A DNA stretch of 64,000 nt from Micropterix aruncella (Eukaryota > Arthropoda > Insecta > Lepidoptera > Micropterigidae). This document shows positions 1-10,732 of the stretch, piece by piece; position 1 is the first letter of the stretch, and each line of letters opens with the position of its first letter. The stretch spans positions 16,232,484-16,296,483 of the forward strand of contig OX155964.1 in assembly GCA_944548615.1 (NCBI GenBank), read 5' to 3'. A program made the translations under genes and the position numbers. Below the pieces are notes generated by a model. That model was not told the origin of the DNA. It ran no database searches and saw nothing but the letters and a program-made list of their open reading frames with translations.

Positions 1-133
1 GCTGACCGTTCGTCAATCTCCCAGTTGCCACATGCAAGGCTCGACTATAACGTAATTTTATATCTCCACCATCCTAAATCCATCACGTCCTTACCTTTTC
101 CTTGCACTAATAATAAAATTTACTTAAATCTAA

Positions 134-213
134 ATAAACACTAATCTAATAGCTATAATAAGCCAGAGAAAAGGATCTCTCTGGCTTATTTTACCTTTTA
201 GATTAGCGTTTAT
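134..213. repeat. Short fold-back hairpin
   Basis: Two nested complementary blocks form a long interrupted hairpin. The outer arms are 134-149 and 198-213 (one mismatch) and the inner arms 157-169 and 178-190 (13 bp, perfect). The structure resembles a tiny miniature inverted-repeat element or an RNA hairpin. No target duplication was identified, so its class is unknown. Confidence 0.6.
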
Positions 214-410
214 GTAGTCATAAAATAATTTTAATATTTGCACAAATGGACAATATATTTTCTTTAAAATATTAGCTAGCTGGAAGATATTGATGTAAGT
301 TAGTATTTTTTGTAACAAATAAAGTTTACTATTATTTCAATTCAAAGCGGAAAAGTCACATTGTCGCAAAAAACATATTTCCTTGAGTAAAATGATGTCC
401 ATATTTTGGC

Positions 411-526
411 GACTTTTGGAAGTGCAAAAATTCTCCCGCAAAGTTATAAATCACCGAAAAGCCGCAAAATTGGAGGTAGAATGCAAACACCACTGAGCCT
501 CAAAGTTTTTGGTAAGTAGGCGCCAT
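411..526. repeat. Diverged dispersed repeat, related to 19170-19310
   Basis: The stretch shares the order 'attct-cccgcaaa', then 'atgcaaacaccac', then a 'gtaagt-gg-cgc' block with 19170-19310, although the rest is diverged. It lies beside repeat R1 copy 1 and may belong to that element. Nothing in it looks coding. Confidence 0.4.
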
Positions 527-923
527 TTTTACACGACTGTCCAATAAAAAAGGTGTGCAATCTGTTCAGGATATATTTATGTATGTATTTCGTTTCTGTA
601 TTCCACCATAACTTCTAAACTCTTGAACCGATTCAGAAGTGTGTGATATTGTTAAAATTGTTATGTCATCCCGAGTGTAATAGGGTGCCTTTACTGACCA
701 AATTGATAGTAAATAGTTGCCTAAATGTCCAAATGTCAATAAATTAATATAAATATATCATGTTTAGCAGCGCCGGCTCGAGGAACTTGGCGCCCTAGGC
801 AAAAGACTAGTATGGCGCCCATTTAAAAAAATCACAAAACGTTAATTGTGTAATTTTTAATCACATAATTAGAGCACAGATATGACTTACCTACTTATAT
901 ATAATTATAATACAAACTTTTTT

Positions 924-1172
924 TTAAAAATACAACCGACTTCAAATAGTTTTTGCACCTATTTTCCAGTTATTTTGATTTTAAAACCAAACTACTGACC
1001 AATTTTGATATATTTCTATGGGACCAATTTGAAAGTATATTCTCTCAAATATAAAAAGAATTTTCTTAATCGCTTTATAAATGACGGAGATCTGAGGTAA
1101 CAAATATAAAAATAAAAAATTAAAAACATTCAACCGAATTGAGAACCTCCTCCTTTTATTGAAGTCGGTTAA
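924..1172. repeat. Lepidopteran-type repeat nested in the hAT element
   Basis: The segment begins with 'acaaccgacttcaaa' and ends with 'ttgaagtcggtt', so its ends are inverted relative to each other. The last 150 bp, including 'tgacggag-tctgaggtaaca' and 'gaacctcctcctttt', match the end of the repeat at 6470-6578. This end motif is recurrent in lepidopteran genomes. It probably inserted inside the hAT body after the hAT arrived. Confidence 0.5.
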
Positions 1173-1327
1173 AAAAAGGATATATCCACCTCCTTTAGCT
1201 GTATGGAGTGAAATATAAGAATTTTTTAAAAGACTAATTAGAGATTAAATCAAGCAAGTTTTATTTTAGTTGCCTTTATTTTAGGAAAAGTGGAAACGAT
1301 CTCCTTTAAATCTATTGTTTGAGCTAT

Positions 1328-1597
1328 TTATTGTTCTATAGATAAAGTCGACAACCCCACAAGTCTTTCTTGGGTCACTGTGGAGCGCAGATACGTTTTA
1401 ATTAGTTTTAATTTAGAAAAACTGCGCTCACAACTGGCCACAGACACGGGAAGTGTCAGCAACACCCTTATTGCACTTACTAAATTAGGTAAGATATCTA
1501 GTAACCTAATTTCACAAATATAATATAAAAGTTGACGAATTACAAGCTTCTTGCAATAGCTTGTAATTCGTTGCATCAACATCCTTAGAGTCTCCAT
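1328..1597 (-). pseudogene. hAT transposase C-terminal dimerisation domain fragment
   Basis: An open frame of 89 codons carries LLTLPVSVASCERSFSKLK followed by LRSTVTQERLVGLSTLSIE. This is the signature of the hAT C-terminal dimerisation region, of the type seen in zinc-finger MYM-type-1-like transposase relatives. The BED finger and the catalytic DDE residues are absent, because only the last part of the gene survives. The frame ends at a stop just after the conserved SIE block. It is a non-functional relic within the hAT element. Confidence 0.85.
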
Positions 1598-2039
1598 GAC
1601 TAAGAGATTCTTCCAACTTTACACAGTGTTCCAGAACATCTTTGTAAAGTTGCAGGTAACATTCCTGGCTATCTCAGATACCGATCTCGAACATCGCAGA
1701 TATGCTCTGATACATACGCTACCAGATCGCCTCGCCGCGCCGCCCCCCAAAATACGAGCGCCCTAGGCAATTGCCTAGTTTGCCTATATGGACGGGCCGG
1801 CCCTGATGTTTAGTGTCAAATGAAATGTCTGATTGAGTACATTCCGGAGAAATAAATGCATAAACCACAAATATTTTATAAAAAACCGTAATAAAATTAA
1901 TTTTATATACAATCACTTTCTGTAGTCGTGTTTATAATTTTTTTGTTTCGATATATATTATCGTTAACATTATTGGTTAGGGATCTCATATACTGTCTTA
2001 ATTAAGACATTACCTGCAGCTGATGATTAGTTAAACATG

Positions 2040-2342
2040 TTCGTTCATTAATCTCCAAATAGGAGTGAATCTACATGAAGAAGAATATAAATTGGTGCCG
2101 CTTGGCCTAATGAGGCTACTTGAACAAAAAGGCTATCCAGTATCAAGCTCTGATTGCGTCGCTTTGGCTGGATGACCGATATGGCTGAGCAATTTCTGGG
2201 TGACTGATGATTTCGAGGAGAAAGTAATGATTCCGCCGCCGCCGCGCCGTTGGTGTCGGCACGGTTTCACCTCGTGCCGCACCGTGATTGCAAGTGTAAG
2301 GTGTAAATAAATTTGAATGTGATAATAAATAAATAAATCATA
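2040..2342 (+). repeat. Probable retroelement 3' end with (AATA)n tail
   Basis: A GC-richer stretch (including a CCG-repeat run near 2232) passes into AT-rich DNA and ends in three to four AATA units at 2323-2338. A 3' tail of this type is usual for non-LTR elements or SINEs. No diagnostic coding motif was recognised, so assignment to a family is not possible. Confidence 0.4.
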
Positions 2343-2439
2343 CTTCATAATTATAATCATAATTCGGCATTCATATACTAGTGCTTAATTTATGACAGAC
2401 AGCACCTAACAGAGACTGCAACTAATTCTGACATGCACT

Positions 2440-2672
2440 CGCGACATACCCGCGGTAACTTCCTTTTAAGCGTACCCCGAATAAGACTGGAAAAAGTACA
2501 GAAATCTACTAATACCTTTGCATTAAATTATATAATATACTTCCTAACACTAACAAACAGCTGAAGGACGCAAAAATTCAAAAAAAACATTAGGGAGATG
2601 CTGATAGGCCACCCTATCTATGATCTGACTGAATTGGAGGGACGTGAATATAAAATCATTGCACCAATTTAA
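2440..2672 (+). pseudogene. LINE ORF2 C-terminal fragment
   Basis: Translation gives SRHTRGNFLLSVPRIRLEK, then after one frameshift near 2580 FKKNIREMLIGHPIYDLTE, and a stop codon at 2670-2672. The pattern (a short basic TR block, an R-x-x-K block, and a terminal helix ending in Y-D/S-x-x-E) is typical of the extreme C-terminus of CR1/jockey-like reverse transcriptase proteins. The fragment is 5'-truncated and frameshifted, hence dead. Confidence 0.55.
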
Positions 2673-2924
2673 ATAATAGTTTTATATACGTATTCATGGA
2701 ATCATTGACTGACTATATTGGTTTTATATTACATAATGCCGCAGTAATTGAAAAACAGCATATATGAAAGTATTTAAAAATATATATTATTTGAGTTCTT
2801 TTATTTATTTTTTAAATATGAGATTATTTGGTTTTTTCCTAATATTTTAGTTATTGTTTATATTTATATCTTGACTGATTTTATGATCTGAGTCTTACAA
2901 TTCACATTTATTTTATTCAGCTAT
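2673..2924. other. AT-rich spacer, no feature recognised
   Basis: The stretch is strongly AT-rich with runs of T and short tandem-like pieces. It probably contains LINE 3' UTR sequence from the fragment to its left, but I see no coding or structural signal. Confidence 0.4.
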
Positions 2925-3538
2925 GATATTAGAACTTTTTAAAAGGGATCCGATCTACGTCGGAATTATATGCTACAATAAGCTACCCTCTAGTTTAAAA
3001 AAATATGCCGCGAAGGAAAAATGCTCAAATTTAAAAATAAACTCAAATTATATCTCATTGAAAGAGAATTGTACGACATTAACGATCTCTTAAAACTGTA
3101 TCTCGACTATATCTCTTTCTGTAATAGGTTTTTAATCGATTTTCAATTTGACTAAAATGTATTGAATATTTCTATTATTAAGTAGGTATATATTAATTAT
3201 ACCTTGACTATTTTTATATACATAATCACTAAGACATTTTATTTTACTTTTTGACAATCGTCACATTTTTTTTTGTTATTTTTGACATTACATTTATTAA
3301 TTTTATACTAAAAAAAATTATTTTTTTCGGTATTTTAAAGAATTAATTACTCTGTGTTTTTATCTGGTAAACTAAATGGTGAGACTCGATTTAATTCTAC
3401 AATAATACCATCTTTATTCTTACGAGTAACCTTTTTTTTTATTATTAATAGAAGAATTTGATCATCAATGAAGAATTTAACTGTCTTTACAACTATGTAT
3501 TAGTTTTTAGGACAATAAACTATTTGATTTGATTTGAT
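2925..3538 (+). mobile_element. 5'-truncated LINE 3' end
   Basis: Near 2945-3010 the + strand encodes DPIYVGIICYNKLPSSLKKY, the 'NPLYxGxxLYNKLPxxLKxL' motif at the C-terminus of CR1-like LINE proteins. A degenerate AT-rich 3' UTR follows and ends with 'caataaactatttgatttga' at 3512-3535, a tail common in lepidopteran LINEs. The 5' truncation suggests aborted reverse transcription. Confidence 0.65.
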
Positions 3539-4974
3539 ACTGAGAAAATTAGATTTTTTATTTTTTATTTGTCTTCAAAATAGGTAAGATAATCAATATA
3601 CTATCTTTCAAAAAGCTTGTAGTGACTACTGTTACTTTCAGTAACTTTTATATTACTGCCTATAGTATATTGTGACACGTCCAAGGGCGGTAAATTCGCC
3701 AATTGTATATGAATGTAATGTAGTGTAATGTACTATAATAAAATGGAGCTACCGAAAGTATGTAGTATGTATGAAATCGACGTGACGTCAAAACCGATGA
3801 AAAGCTGTTGTAACGCCTAGCATATCTAGGCACCTCTGTTCTCTTAACCAGGCGTGCCATAACCACACATGATGTTTTAGAAATGTACGGCTACTATTTT
3901 TAGAAATAAAATGTGACATTTACAGACATTTTTTCATTATCCTAACAAAAAATCATGACAAATATATGCCCTATGCCCGACTACGTCACGCATAATGTGG
4001 AAATTCTCTTGGTATACACCTCTCAAAAATTTCATATTCTTCGACCTCAATGATTTATTTTTGCAAACACTTCTCTACTCTGGCCAGATTTTAAATTCCC
4101 TTGTCTCCCTCTGAAGTTAGCAATTTTCGTTTTTTTTATGCGAATATAATATATTTTTTCGATATAACGACTATTATTAATCATGCAGGTAATCTTAATC
4201 AATTTACTAATTTTTTTTCAGTATTTTAAAATACATATTTTCTATGTAAACTAGGTTTTCAGTGTTATCGCTAAAACCTGATTAGGCCCCGAAAGTCGCC
4301 CCTTAAAATAAGAGATATTTTTGCTGCTGTGAAAGTCGAAAAGATACGTTCATTACCTAATTTTTTTTTTATTATTGCAACAAATTAGGTACCAATTGTT
4401 ACCCATATCTAAACTTTTAAACGAATTGTCGTTTAAATGATTAAATTATCAATTTATCAATAAATGACAAAATAATACGAAAAAAAAATACAACATAATG
4501 CATTCAGTTATGTAGGTTTAATCAAAATATTTAGAACGACTTTATAAAAAGTTTTAACTCCTGCACTTTAAAATTTTACAATAACTATTCCATTGACTTA
4601 GAAAAAGCTCCAAAACATATAACTTTTACGTTAAGCATTTGTTTGCACACTGACTTGTATACAAAGCGGTTATTAGATTTGAGGTCTAGCGTTAGTTAAG
4701 TCTCCGCCTGTAAGTCTTCATATATTTTCTATATAATAACACTTACATCGCTGTTTTCACTGCAATCACGGGTATCTTGATAAATCGATTGGTAGGCGTA
4801 ATTGCACAGCGTTTTCTAAGGCAGTGTCACTTAGAAATTGCTTTCTAATCTCCATCTCAGCGTGCGAAGGCAGGTCGATATCAATTGACCCCAACACAGC
4901 TTTGCCGATATGTCTAATTCTAAAGACTTAAATTGACTCATTCTAAAATTCGTAAAAATTCTAAAGACTACTCA
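3539..4974. other. Unassigned AT-rich sequence
   Basis: About 1.4 kb without a supported gene. It holds long poly-T/poly-A runs, a 'cgtgacgtcaaa' CRE-like site near 3781 and short imperfect repeats. I see no terminal repeats or coding domains. Confidence 0.4.
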
Positions 4975-5370
4975 GCCGCGGTTGCAGTGGTTAGATCGCC
5001 TAATTAGCCGGGCCATACAATGTAAGCATTGTAATGTCCGGGTTTGATTCCCGGCTGGATATCCTTCTAGCCGTGTTCGGCCATAGCGACTGCATTGTAG
5101 ATTATAGTGACTTCTTTAGTCTTCTCAGAGTCCATTGTTCGGAAGCAGTCAAGTGCGCAGGCTATATACACAGGTGGGCGCGCGACCACGGGTGCACTCT
5201 CTCTTCCTCCCTCTTCTGAACCCGATGGAAGGGAGACCGTTACGACCAGAGAAAAGTTTGGATGCAACGTACACATACATATAAACAAATCATAGGAGGG
5301 TTGGTTGTAAGAGATAGTCGTTTGATAATATACCCGACCATTTTGAAATTTCACAATAAAGAACAGAAAC
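4975..5370 (+). mobile_element. tRNA-derived SINE, full-length looking
   Basis: The head holds an A-box-like 'tggttagatcgcc' (near 4990) and a B-box-like 'gggtttgattccc' (near 5040), the internal pol III promoter of a tRNA-derived SINE. The middle (5054-5262) is a body also found at 31603 and 47884. The 3' part ends 'gggttggttgtaagagat' through 'ttcacaataaag', shared with the SINE at 14771-15025. That common tail probably comes from the LINE that mobilises it. Confidence 0.75.
5054..5262 (+). repeat. SINE body module, copy 1 of 3
   Basis: This segment, from 'atatccttctag' to 'gtttggatgca', recurs with few differences at 31603-31818 and 47884-48095. Here it sits between a tRNA-like head and the common tail. 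In the other two places it lacks both. The reverse strand stays open in all three copies with ACALDCFRTMDSEKTKEVT, which could be chance. The module has abrupt common edges in all copies. Confidence 0.75.
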
Positions 5371-5924
5371 AAACAAATTTAAAGATTTCACAAGTTTAAA
5401 ATAATCTCTACAAGGTTCCTGGGTCCCTGCATTGCGAACTAAATGAATTTCATCGGTTCTATTGATCACTCTCGAATAATACTGGGTTTGTTATCGTTCT
5501 TTAATTAATCGGTCCAAAAAGTGAGAAAAATTGATTCGAAACGCTTGTATAATAACTATTATGACTTTGTTCGGAAATAAATCGGATCAATCCATTAATC
5601 CGTTGTGAACGAATCCATTTTATATAGTCTATTTAATTTACGCCGGTGACGTCAGAAGGAAAACAGCATAAATCTCTAAAACTAAGACATATTAATTGTA
5701 TAGTAGAGATATTAATTTAACCCTCAGAACGCCAACCATTATACGCGCACGTTTTGCCCCGGGCTCTGGAATAATGCCACTTCAAGATACCCATAAAATA
5801 GTACTGTCTACTGGCTGCAATTTTGGTAAACTTTTCATTACCATTTATATTTGCATTTAGTTTTAGTATTGTTTTCATTATCATCGACTATTTCATGATA
5901 CAAAATGTTAACAAACAAAAACGA
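5371..5924. other. Unassigned sequence
   Basis: AT-rich spacer. A block at 5718 beginning 'ttaaccctcagaacgcc' resembles a piggyBac-type MITE end (compare 57618), but no partner end was found nearby. Confidence 0.3.
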
Positions 5925-6300
5925 TTCCATTTTTTTTGTAAGTGCAGCAGCCATGTCATGGTAAAACTTAGAACGGGCTATCATAATTGATTGCGTATAC
6001 ACAATTTCGTGTCTGTGCTATTGACCGTTGAAGAGTTTCCTCGTTGGAAGCCAACCCTGGGTGCCGCAGTCCTGCTTTGGTGAAACTTAAAATGGGCTGT
6101 CGTAATTGAATGCATATACAAAATTTAGTGTCTGTGCTATTGACCGTTGAGGTCCCCTCGTTGGGAAGTGTGCAGTGTACACCCTGAGTTCAGCAGCCAT
6201 GTCATAGTGAAACTTAAAACGGGCTATAATAACTGAATGCTTTTACAAAATTTCGTGTCTGTGCTGTTGGCCGTTGAAGAGTCCCCTCGTCGGGAGCCAA
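5925..6300. repeat. Tandem repeat, three ~118-125 bp monomers
   Basis: Three imperfect monomers each contain 'cagcagccatg'-like, 'gggctatcataattgaat', 'tgtctgtgct-ttg-ccgttga' and 'cctcgttgggagccaa' blocks. The same monomer family is at 34160-34540. Both arrays are followed by 'aaaaatgcattgtcatc-gaac'. This suggests an internal tandem array inside one non-autonomous element family rather than independent satellites. Confidence 0.8.
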
Positions 6301-6580
6301 CTCTTGGGAGTAGAATCAGGGCCTGCTTACCATAAAAAAATGCATTGTCATCAGAACTGAACCAACATGTAAATTTTCAACTTCATATGATAATATTTGA
6401 AGAGTTCCCTCAATTTCTCATGAATTCTAATCATCAGAACAGAATTTTGGAGTATTGCCTTTCAAATAAAAAAGAATTTTCCAAAGCGGATCATAAATGG
6501 CGGAGTTCTGAGGTAACAAACATTGTAAAAGATGCAACCGAATTAATAACCTCCTCCTTTTTTTGAGGTCGGTTAAAAAA
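6301..6580 (+). repeat. 3' part of the tandem-repeat element, ending in a lepidopteran-type motif
   Basis: The start 'gcattgtcatcagaac' is shared with the ends of the arrays at 34560 and 41860. The end, 'tggcggagttctgaggtaac' through 'cctcctccttttttgaggtc', matches 1080-1172. It appears to be the terminal part of the element carrying the tandem array. Confidence 0.55.
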
Positions 6581-6632
6581 CAAGTTCAGATAGCTGCAAC
6601 TGCACAGCAATAAAACGACTTTTAACAGTACA

Positions 6633-6681
6633 AATCATTGGCGGAAGTGTCATTAAAATGATGACACTTCCGCCAATGATT
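6633..6681. repeat. Perfect 21-bp hairpin
   Basis: Arms 6633-6653 and 6661-6681 are perfect complements (aatcattggcggaagtgtca plus one base) around a 7-nt loop. The perfection implies recent origin, or selection on an RNA stem. There is no coding sequence nearby. Confidence 0.85.
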
Positions 6682-6897
6682 AGCTACTACAAGGTAAAAA
6701 TCAGTTTCATTTCTCGTGTCAATTTTGTTTGTCGACCTCTATTGCTAACAAGAACAATAATTTTTAAAATTCAAAAAATCGACAGCCTACAAAGAGTGAA
6801 CTCTTATAAATTATTATAAAAAAGATCGAAAGCACGTTTTTAAGAGAATAAAGTTTTGAATAAAGAAGACTTTTGTAGCTTGCCAGCACTGTAATCG

Positions 6898-6933
6898 ATT
6901 TTAATTTCAATTTCAATTTCAATTTCAATTTAT
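6898..6933. repeat. (TTTCAA)n microsatellite
   Basis: About five to six hexamers in near-perfect tandem. They form the 3' tail of the adjacent minus-strand LINE. Confidence 0.85.
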
Positions 6934-7660
6934 TTCCGAAAAATCGTAACAGATTGTAGAAACGTAATATCTAGGTACATTTAAATTACAGTCTATTAGT
7001 CCGTTTTTACAATATCCAAATTTATCGCCACGTACATACAGTTCAACGTTCTTCATTATTGCTTTTATAACATGTCGATATGCAACATTTTAGTACTGGC
7101 GATACTCAAAATCATTTTTAAGATGTACTTACTAAAACCACAAATTAAAATAATCAATAAAAATCAGAAACAGTCAGAATAATTCAAAAATGCAACTTAA
7201 AATTTTCAAAAAAATGGACAAAAAATAAAAAATCATTTAAAATAACAAACTCCTCGATCGAATAAATAGCTTTGTCTAATAAGAATTCTTCAAGTAATTT
7301 TTTGAATAAGCTTACCAATTGAATTGTTTTTAAACTTTCCGGTAGCCTGTTAAAGTAATATGGCCCAGAGTATTTTGTGTCTTGTATTGCTGTGTTTAGT
7401 TTAGTACATGATGTATTAAAAAAAAATATTTCTCGTATTTTTAGTATGTGTATCTGAAATATTTTTTATTGTGTTTCTTTATTCTTAAAAAACTCAGTCA
7501 GTAACTTAAAGAGATAGAGTGAGATTATAGTGAGGATTCTTAGCCTTTTAAAAATTGGTCGACACGACTCTTCCCTTTTCACCTTTGCAATTATTAGTAC
7601 TGCTCTCTTTTGGAGTATAAATGTGGGTTCCCTGACAAGCATAACAATCTGCATAGGTAA
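6898..7660 (-). mobile_element. 5'-truncated LINE with (TTGAAA)n tail
   Basis: On the minus strand an upstream frame contains ILQKRAVLIIAKVKREESC and PIFKRLRILTIISLYLFKLL, and downstream GPYYFNRLPESLKTIQLV with FLLDKAIYSIEEF. These are consecutive conserved blocks of CR1-like LINE ORF2 C-termini. Several stops and shifts separate them. The element ends at a (TTTCAA)n microsatellite, 6898-6933, which is its 3' tail. Confidence 0.8.
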
Positions 7661-8504
7661 TAACTTTATTTTTATGCGTTGTCATAGTTTACATAATGGA
7701 ACGACGTTACAATTAACTTTTGTTTTAAAGCGGTAAATCATCGAAAATTTGTCCCCGGCTGGCCACACAAGATTTCTATGGGGAAGTCCTGAAACGTCTG
7801 CTCGCAAAAATTCGTATCTGACCCGAAGCTTAGCCGGGTGTTACACGTTTAATCTGGCATCAATTCAGTCCGCGACCTTAGACTGATGGACTGATAGAAA
7901 TTATCAAATTGTTTGAAATTCCATCAGTTCATTCCATCAGTCAACGCAATAAACGATCAGTTTCCCGTCAGTCTGACCAAAGTCACGGAAGAACTGTTGC
8001 CAGATTGAACGTGTACCCCCGACTTAGGAGCGCGGTGATTGATGTCTTCTGCGCGACAATGTACCGGCCCACGCCAGCATTCTTGTGTGTTTTTCGTCAA
8101 AAGAGGGGTTCCTGTCCTCGAATACCTCAGCGGACTACAGACCCTTCCCCAAACTCAAAACTATCTTCCAGGGAAGCGTTTTGAAGATGTCTTATAAATT
8201 AAATCAAATGTGATGGCGGTTCTGAACAGATTTTTTTAAAGAAAGCACATTAGTATTAGCTGCAGTATATTAGCACTACTAGAGGCTTAATTCTAAACAG
8301 TAGTAAAAAAGAGCACCGCAGCCGAGTAAATTGTTGGTTGACTGAAAGATATTGTTATGTAGCAAAAAGTCATCCCTTGTACCTTGTTTTTATTGTGCCA
8401 TAAATAATACATTTTTCATTTCATTTCATATTCAGTAAATTATCGCCGCCTACCTAGGCACGTACTAAGGCAAGCGTACCAAGTAAGCAAAGGCCTGTGC
8501 ATAC
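7661..8504. other. Unassigned sequence with an imperfect inverted repeat
   Basis: 'gactgatggactgat' near 7882 is the approximate complement of 'atcagttcattccatcagtc' near 7923. A sequence near 8390-8430 ending 'catttcatttcata' looks like a LINE 3' tail. Open frames around 7909-8184 show no recognisable domain. Confidence 0.3.
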
Positions 8505-8712
8505 CTGAAATCATTTTCATAATTTTCATCATTTTCAAATAATTTTCACATCACTTTCACAATCATTTTCACCACAATCACAGTCACCATCAACACACAC
8601 AATTACCACAACCATCAATAACATCAAATATCACACACAACCTTCACAATCACCATCAACACAATCATCATCAATCACAGTCATTTTCGCATCATTTTCA
8701 AATCTAATAATA
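8505..8712. repeat. G-depleted low-complexity tract (ATTTTCA / CACAATCA type)
   Basis: About 200 bp of the + strand contain almost no G and consist of shuffled 'attttcatc', 'caccatcaac' and 'cacaatca' units. This is a degenerate short tandem array with strong strand asymmetry. Confidence 0.75.
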
Positions 8713-10117
8713 TTAAAAGTGAAATAATAATAATAAACTAGGCAAATAATAAAAAAACTAATAATAAATAATAATGAAGGTAATATGATAATATTAAACA
8801 AATTAATCATAAACCATACCTACACATATATAGTCTACGAATAATATTTTTAAGTGCCCATCATAAAAAAGATAATAAAATAAAAGTTAAAGAACATGAA
8901 AATATGTGATAAATTGTAAATAATAATTGTTATGTGTTATACTGTTACATTACATAAATATTATTTTTCTTTTAATTTAAATATCTAATTATTTATTTAT
9001 TATCATATTTATATACTTACCTACATATTTATGAATCTATTTACTGTTTCTTTTGTGCTCTATTTACTTTATATTTACTCTTTTTATAATTTGTACTGTT
9101 TGTCTTTGTTGTTTCAAAAAAACCTTAACAATTCCACTTTTAAAAAAATGCTTGTATATTTTAAACTTTTCTTTTATATGGCATAGCGCACTATATGGCC
9201 GTTTAATATGTAGAAACATATAAATAGTTTTTGTTTGTTAAATTTTGATTTAGTTAATATGATTTATTGTACTGTCTGTTTCCTGAATTAAATAATATAA
9301 GATACAAATAAAAGGAAAAAAGTTCTAAACCAAGTTAAAAAAATTGCCAAGTCGTTTTAAAATCTCTATAACCAGTCCCACGAGTATGTGGTGAGGGAAT
9401 GGATATATGTTGAATACTAATACGGTAATAAATGATTTTCCCATAATTAGATAATTTATTTCGAGGTAGTTCCGGCAACTTATTGAACCGACTATGTATA
9501 ATCGCGATGCAATAATCTGTGGCAAGTCAAGATTTCTCCTGCAATTTAACGGTACATCCAGAGACACGCGGCGCCCGCTCGCCTCTGCAAGTATTTATGG
9601 CTATAATCCAGCGAGAACAGAGTGCTCTTGTTTGCGGTTTGTAAAATTACAGTGGCGGGTAATGATACCGGTCGGCGATATGACCGGTAGCGGTATCTTC
9701 GTGAGGTGCGCTTGACCGACCGGTATGTATATAGGTATAGAATAGTGGTATACTTATCAAGAGGGCTTTCATCTACATAATTATATTTATAAAAGGTGAC
9801 ATCTAATGGTCTCAGAAATGGCTCTACACAATAAAATCGACGTATCAATACTATTGTCCGAGGCTTACATACTTACAGACTTATTTATTTATGAAGCTAA
9901 GCAAACTCTTCTAGGTTAAAGATATTATAAAGTCAACTCACTATATTCATCACACTGATTCTGAATCCGTAAAAATCTAATTCTCTATCTGTTTAAATAA
10001 ACGAGATATAGGAGTTTAAAATCCGTCAAACATCTATATTTAGGGAGGTTTATTATTTTTGTTTGTACAATTCATTAACACCCCCGGTTTAGGTAATGTG
10101 TATTTAGTCTCATAACG
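8713..10117. other. Unassigned sequence; ACCGGT-rich patch at 9660-9725
   Basis: The first kilobase is featureless AT-rich DNA. At 9660-9725 three ACCGGT palindromes ('taccggtcgg', 'gaccggtagc', 'gaccggtatg') fall within 65 bp, which could be a cluster of binding sites. The short open frames here have no recognisable motifs. Confidence 0.35.
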
Positions 10118-10437
10118 CTCTGGCGTCCATGGCTCCGGAGATATGGCTGCGGAGCCAGAACGTTACTAGATAATGTATGGAGGTGCACGCACTGGGCGGC
10201 CAGACTCCGCTGGCTCCAGTAGCCGGCAGCACGGACACACGATACAAGTGTCCAAAATGGGAGCCACTGGCTGCGCGCAGCCCGAATGTATGTGGCTGCC
10301 TATGTGTGCGCGCACGCGCGGAGCCGGCTCCGCAGCCAGTTGTATGCCTCTGAGACTGAGTGGCGACTCTGGCCGCCTAATCTGGCTCCCTCTTTTTCTG
10401 GCTCCGCAGCCATGGCTCCAGAGCCGTGAACGCCACT
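10118..10437. repeat. GC-rich fold-back element built on GGCTCCG motifs
   Basis: The left end 'ggcgtccatggctccgg' then 'tggctgcggagccag' is mirrored by the right end 'ctggctccgcagccatggct' then 'gagccgtgaacgcca'. The interior repeats 'ggctccg' and 'gcagcc' words. The outermost right end reads CAGTGGCGTTCACGG in reverse complement, hAT-like in style, but I could not find an 8-bp target duplication. The stretch is far GC-richer than its surroundings. Confidence 0.65.
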
Positions 10438-10732
10438 GCCTAAGTCAACTCAAACCATTTGAAAGATGACAAACTTATAGTGTAATATAGACATGCCAGA
10501 CCCATTGTATATTTTTATTTTTATTACGTAACATTTCTTATTTGGATTTGTTTTATACTAATGTTCAACTACTTACTTTAATTATTTAATGATTATTTTC
10601 TTTTTTTATTTGCTTAAACAATATTGTAACCATTTTAGTCTCAGAAATGAAAGAATTATTATAGAAATATCTTTTTTTATAAAACGACATTTTAATTTAA
10701 AATCGAAGACTATCGCGGTTGTTTGACATTAG
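10438..10732. other. AT-rich spacer
   Basis: No coding or repeat signal seen. Confidence 0.3.

Larger units (their letters stand above)
768..1805 (-). mobile_element. hAT-superfamily transposon remnant with perfect 8-bp target duplication
   Basis: The element starts CAGCGCCGGCTCG and ends with the complement of CAGGGCCGGCCCG, giving short terminal inverted repeats. It is flanked on both sides by ATGTTTAG (760-767 and 1806-1813), the 8-bp duplication expected of hAT transposases. It carries only the C-terminal part of a transposase on the minus strand. At about 1.04 kb it is far shorter than an autonomous hAT, so it is a non-autonomous or internally deleted copy. Confidence 0.9.
527..1925 (-). 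repeat. Dispersed repeat R1, copy 1, split by a hAT element
   Basis: The flanks 527-767 and 1814-1925 join into one repeat once the hAT element at 768-1805 is removed. In reverse complement they align with R1 copies near 17322-17705, 59410-59850 and 60325-61010. Shared landmarks are 'acgactg-ccaa', 'ttccacc-taacttctaaac', 'gtcaataaatta' and a run describing 'gtctgattg-gtacattcc'. No ORF is conserved between copies, which fits a non-autonomous element or a LINE 3' region. Confidence 0.65.

Noticed and set aside
4985..5050. Possible tRNA gene
   Set aside because: Pol III A- and B-box-like motifs are present, but the cloverleaf is not intact and the sequence continues into a SINE body and tail.
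5067..5372. Minus-strand frame shared by the three SINE body copies
   Set aside because: Open in all copies, but no start or termination signal is conserved and the sequence is a SINE; treated as chance.
10173..10469. 98-codon frame rich in Ala, Gly, Arg and Ser
   Set aside because: It lies within the GC-rich fold-back; high GC lowers stop frequency.
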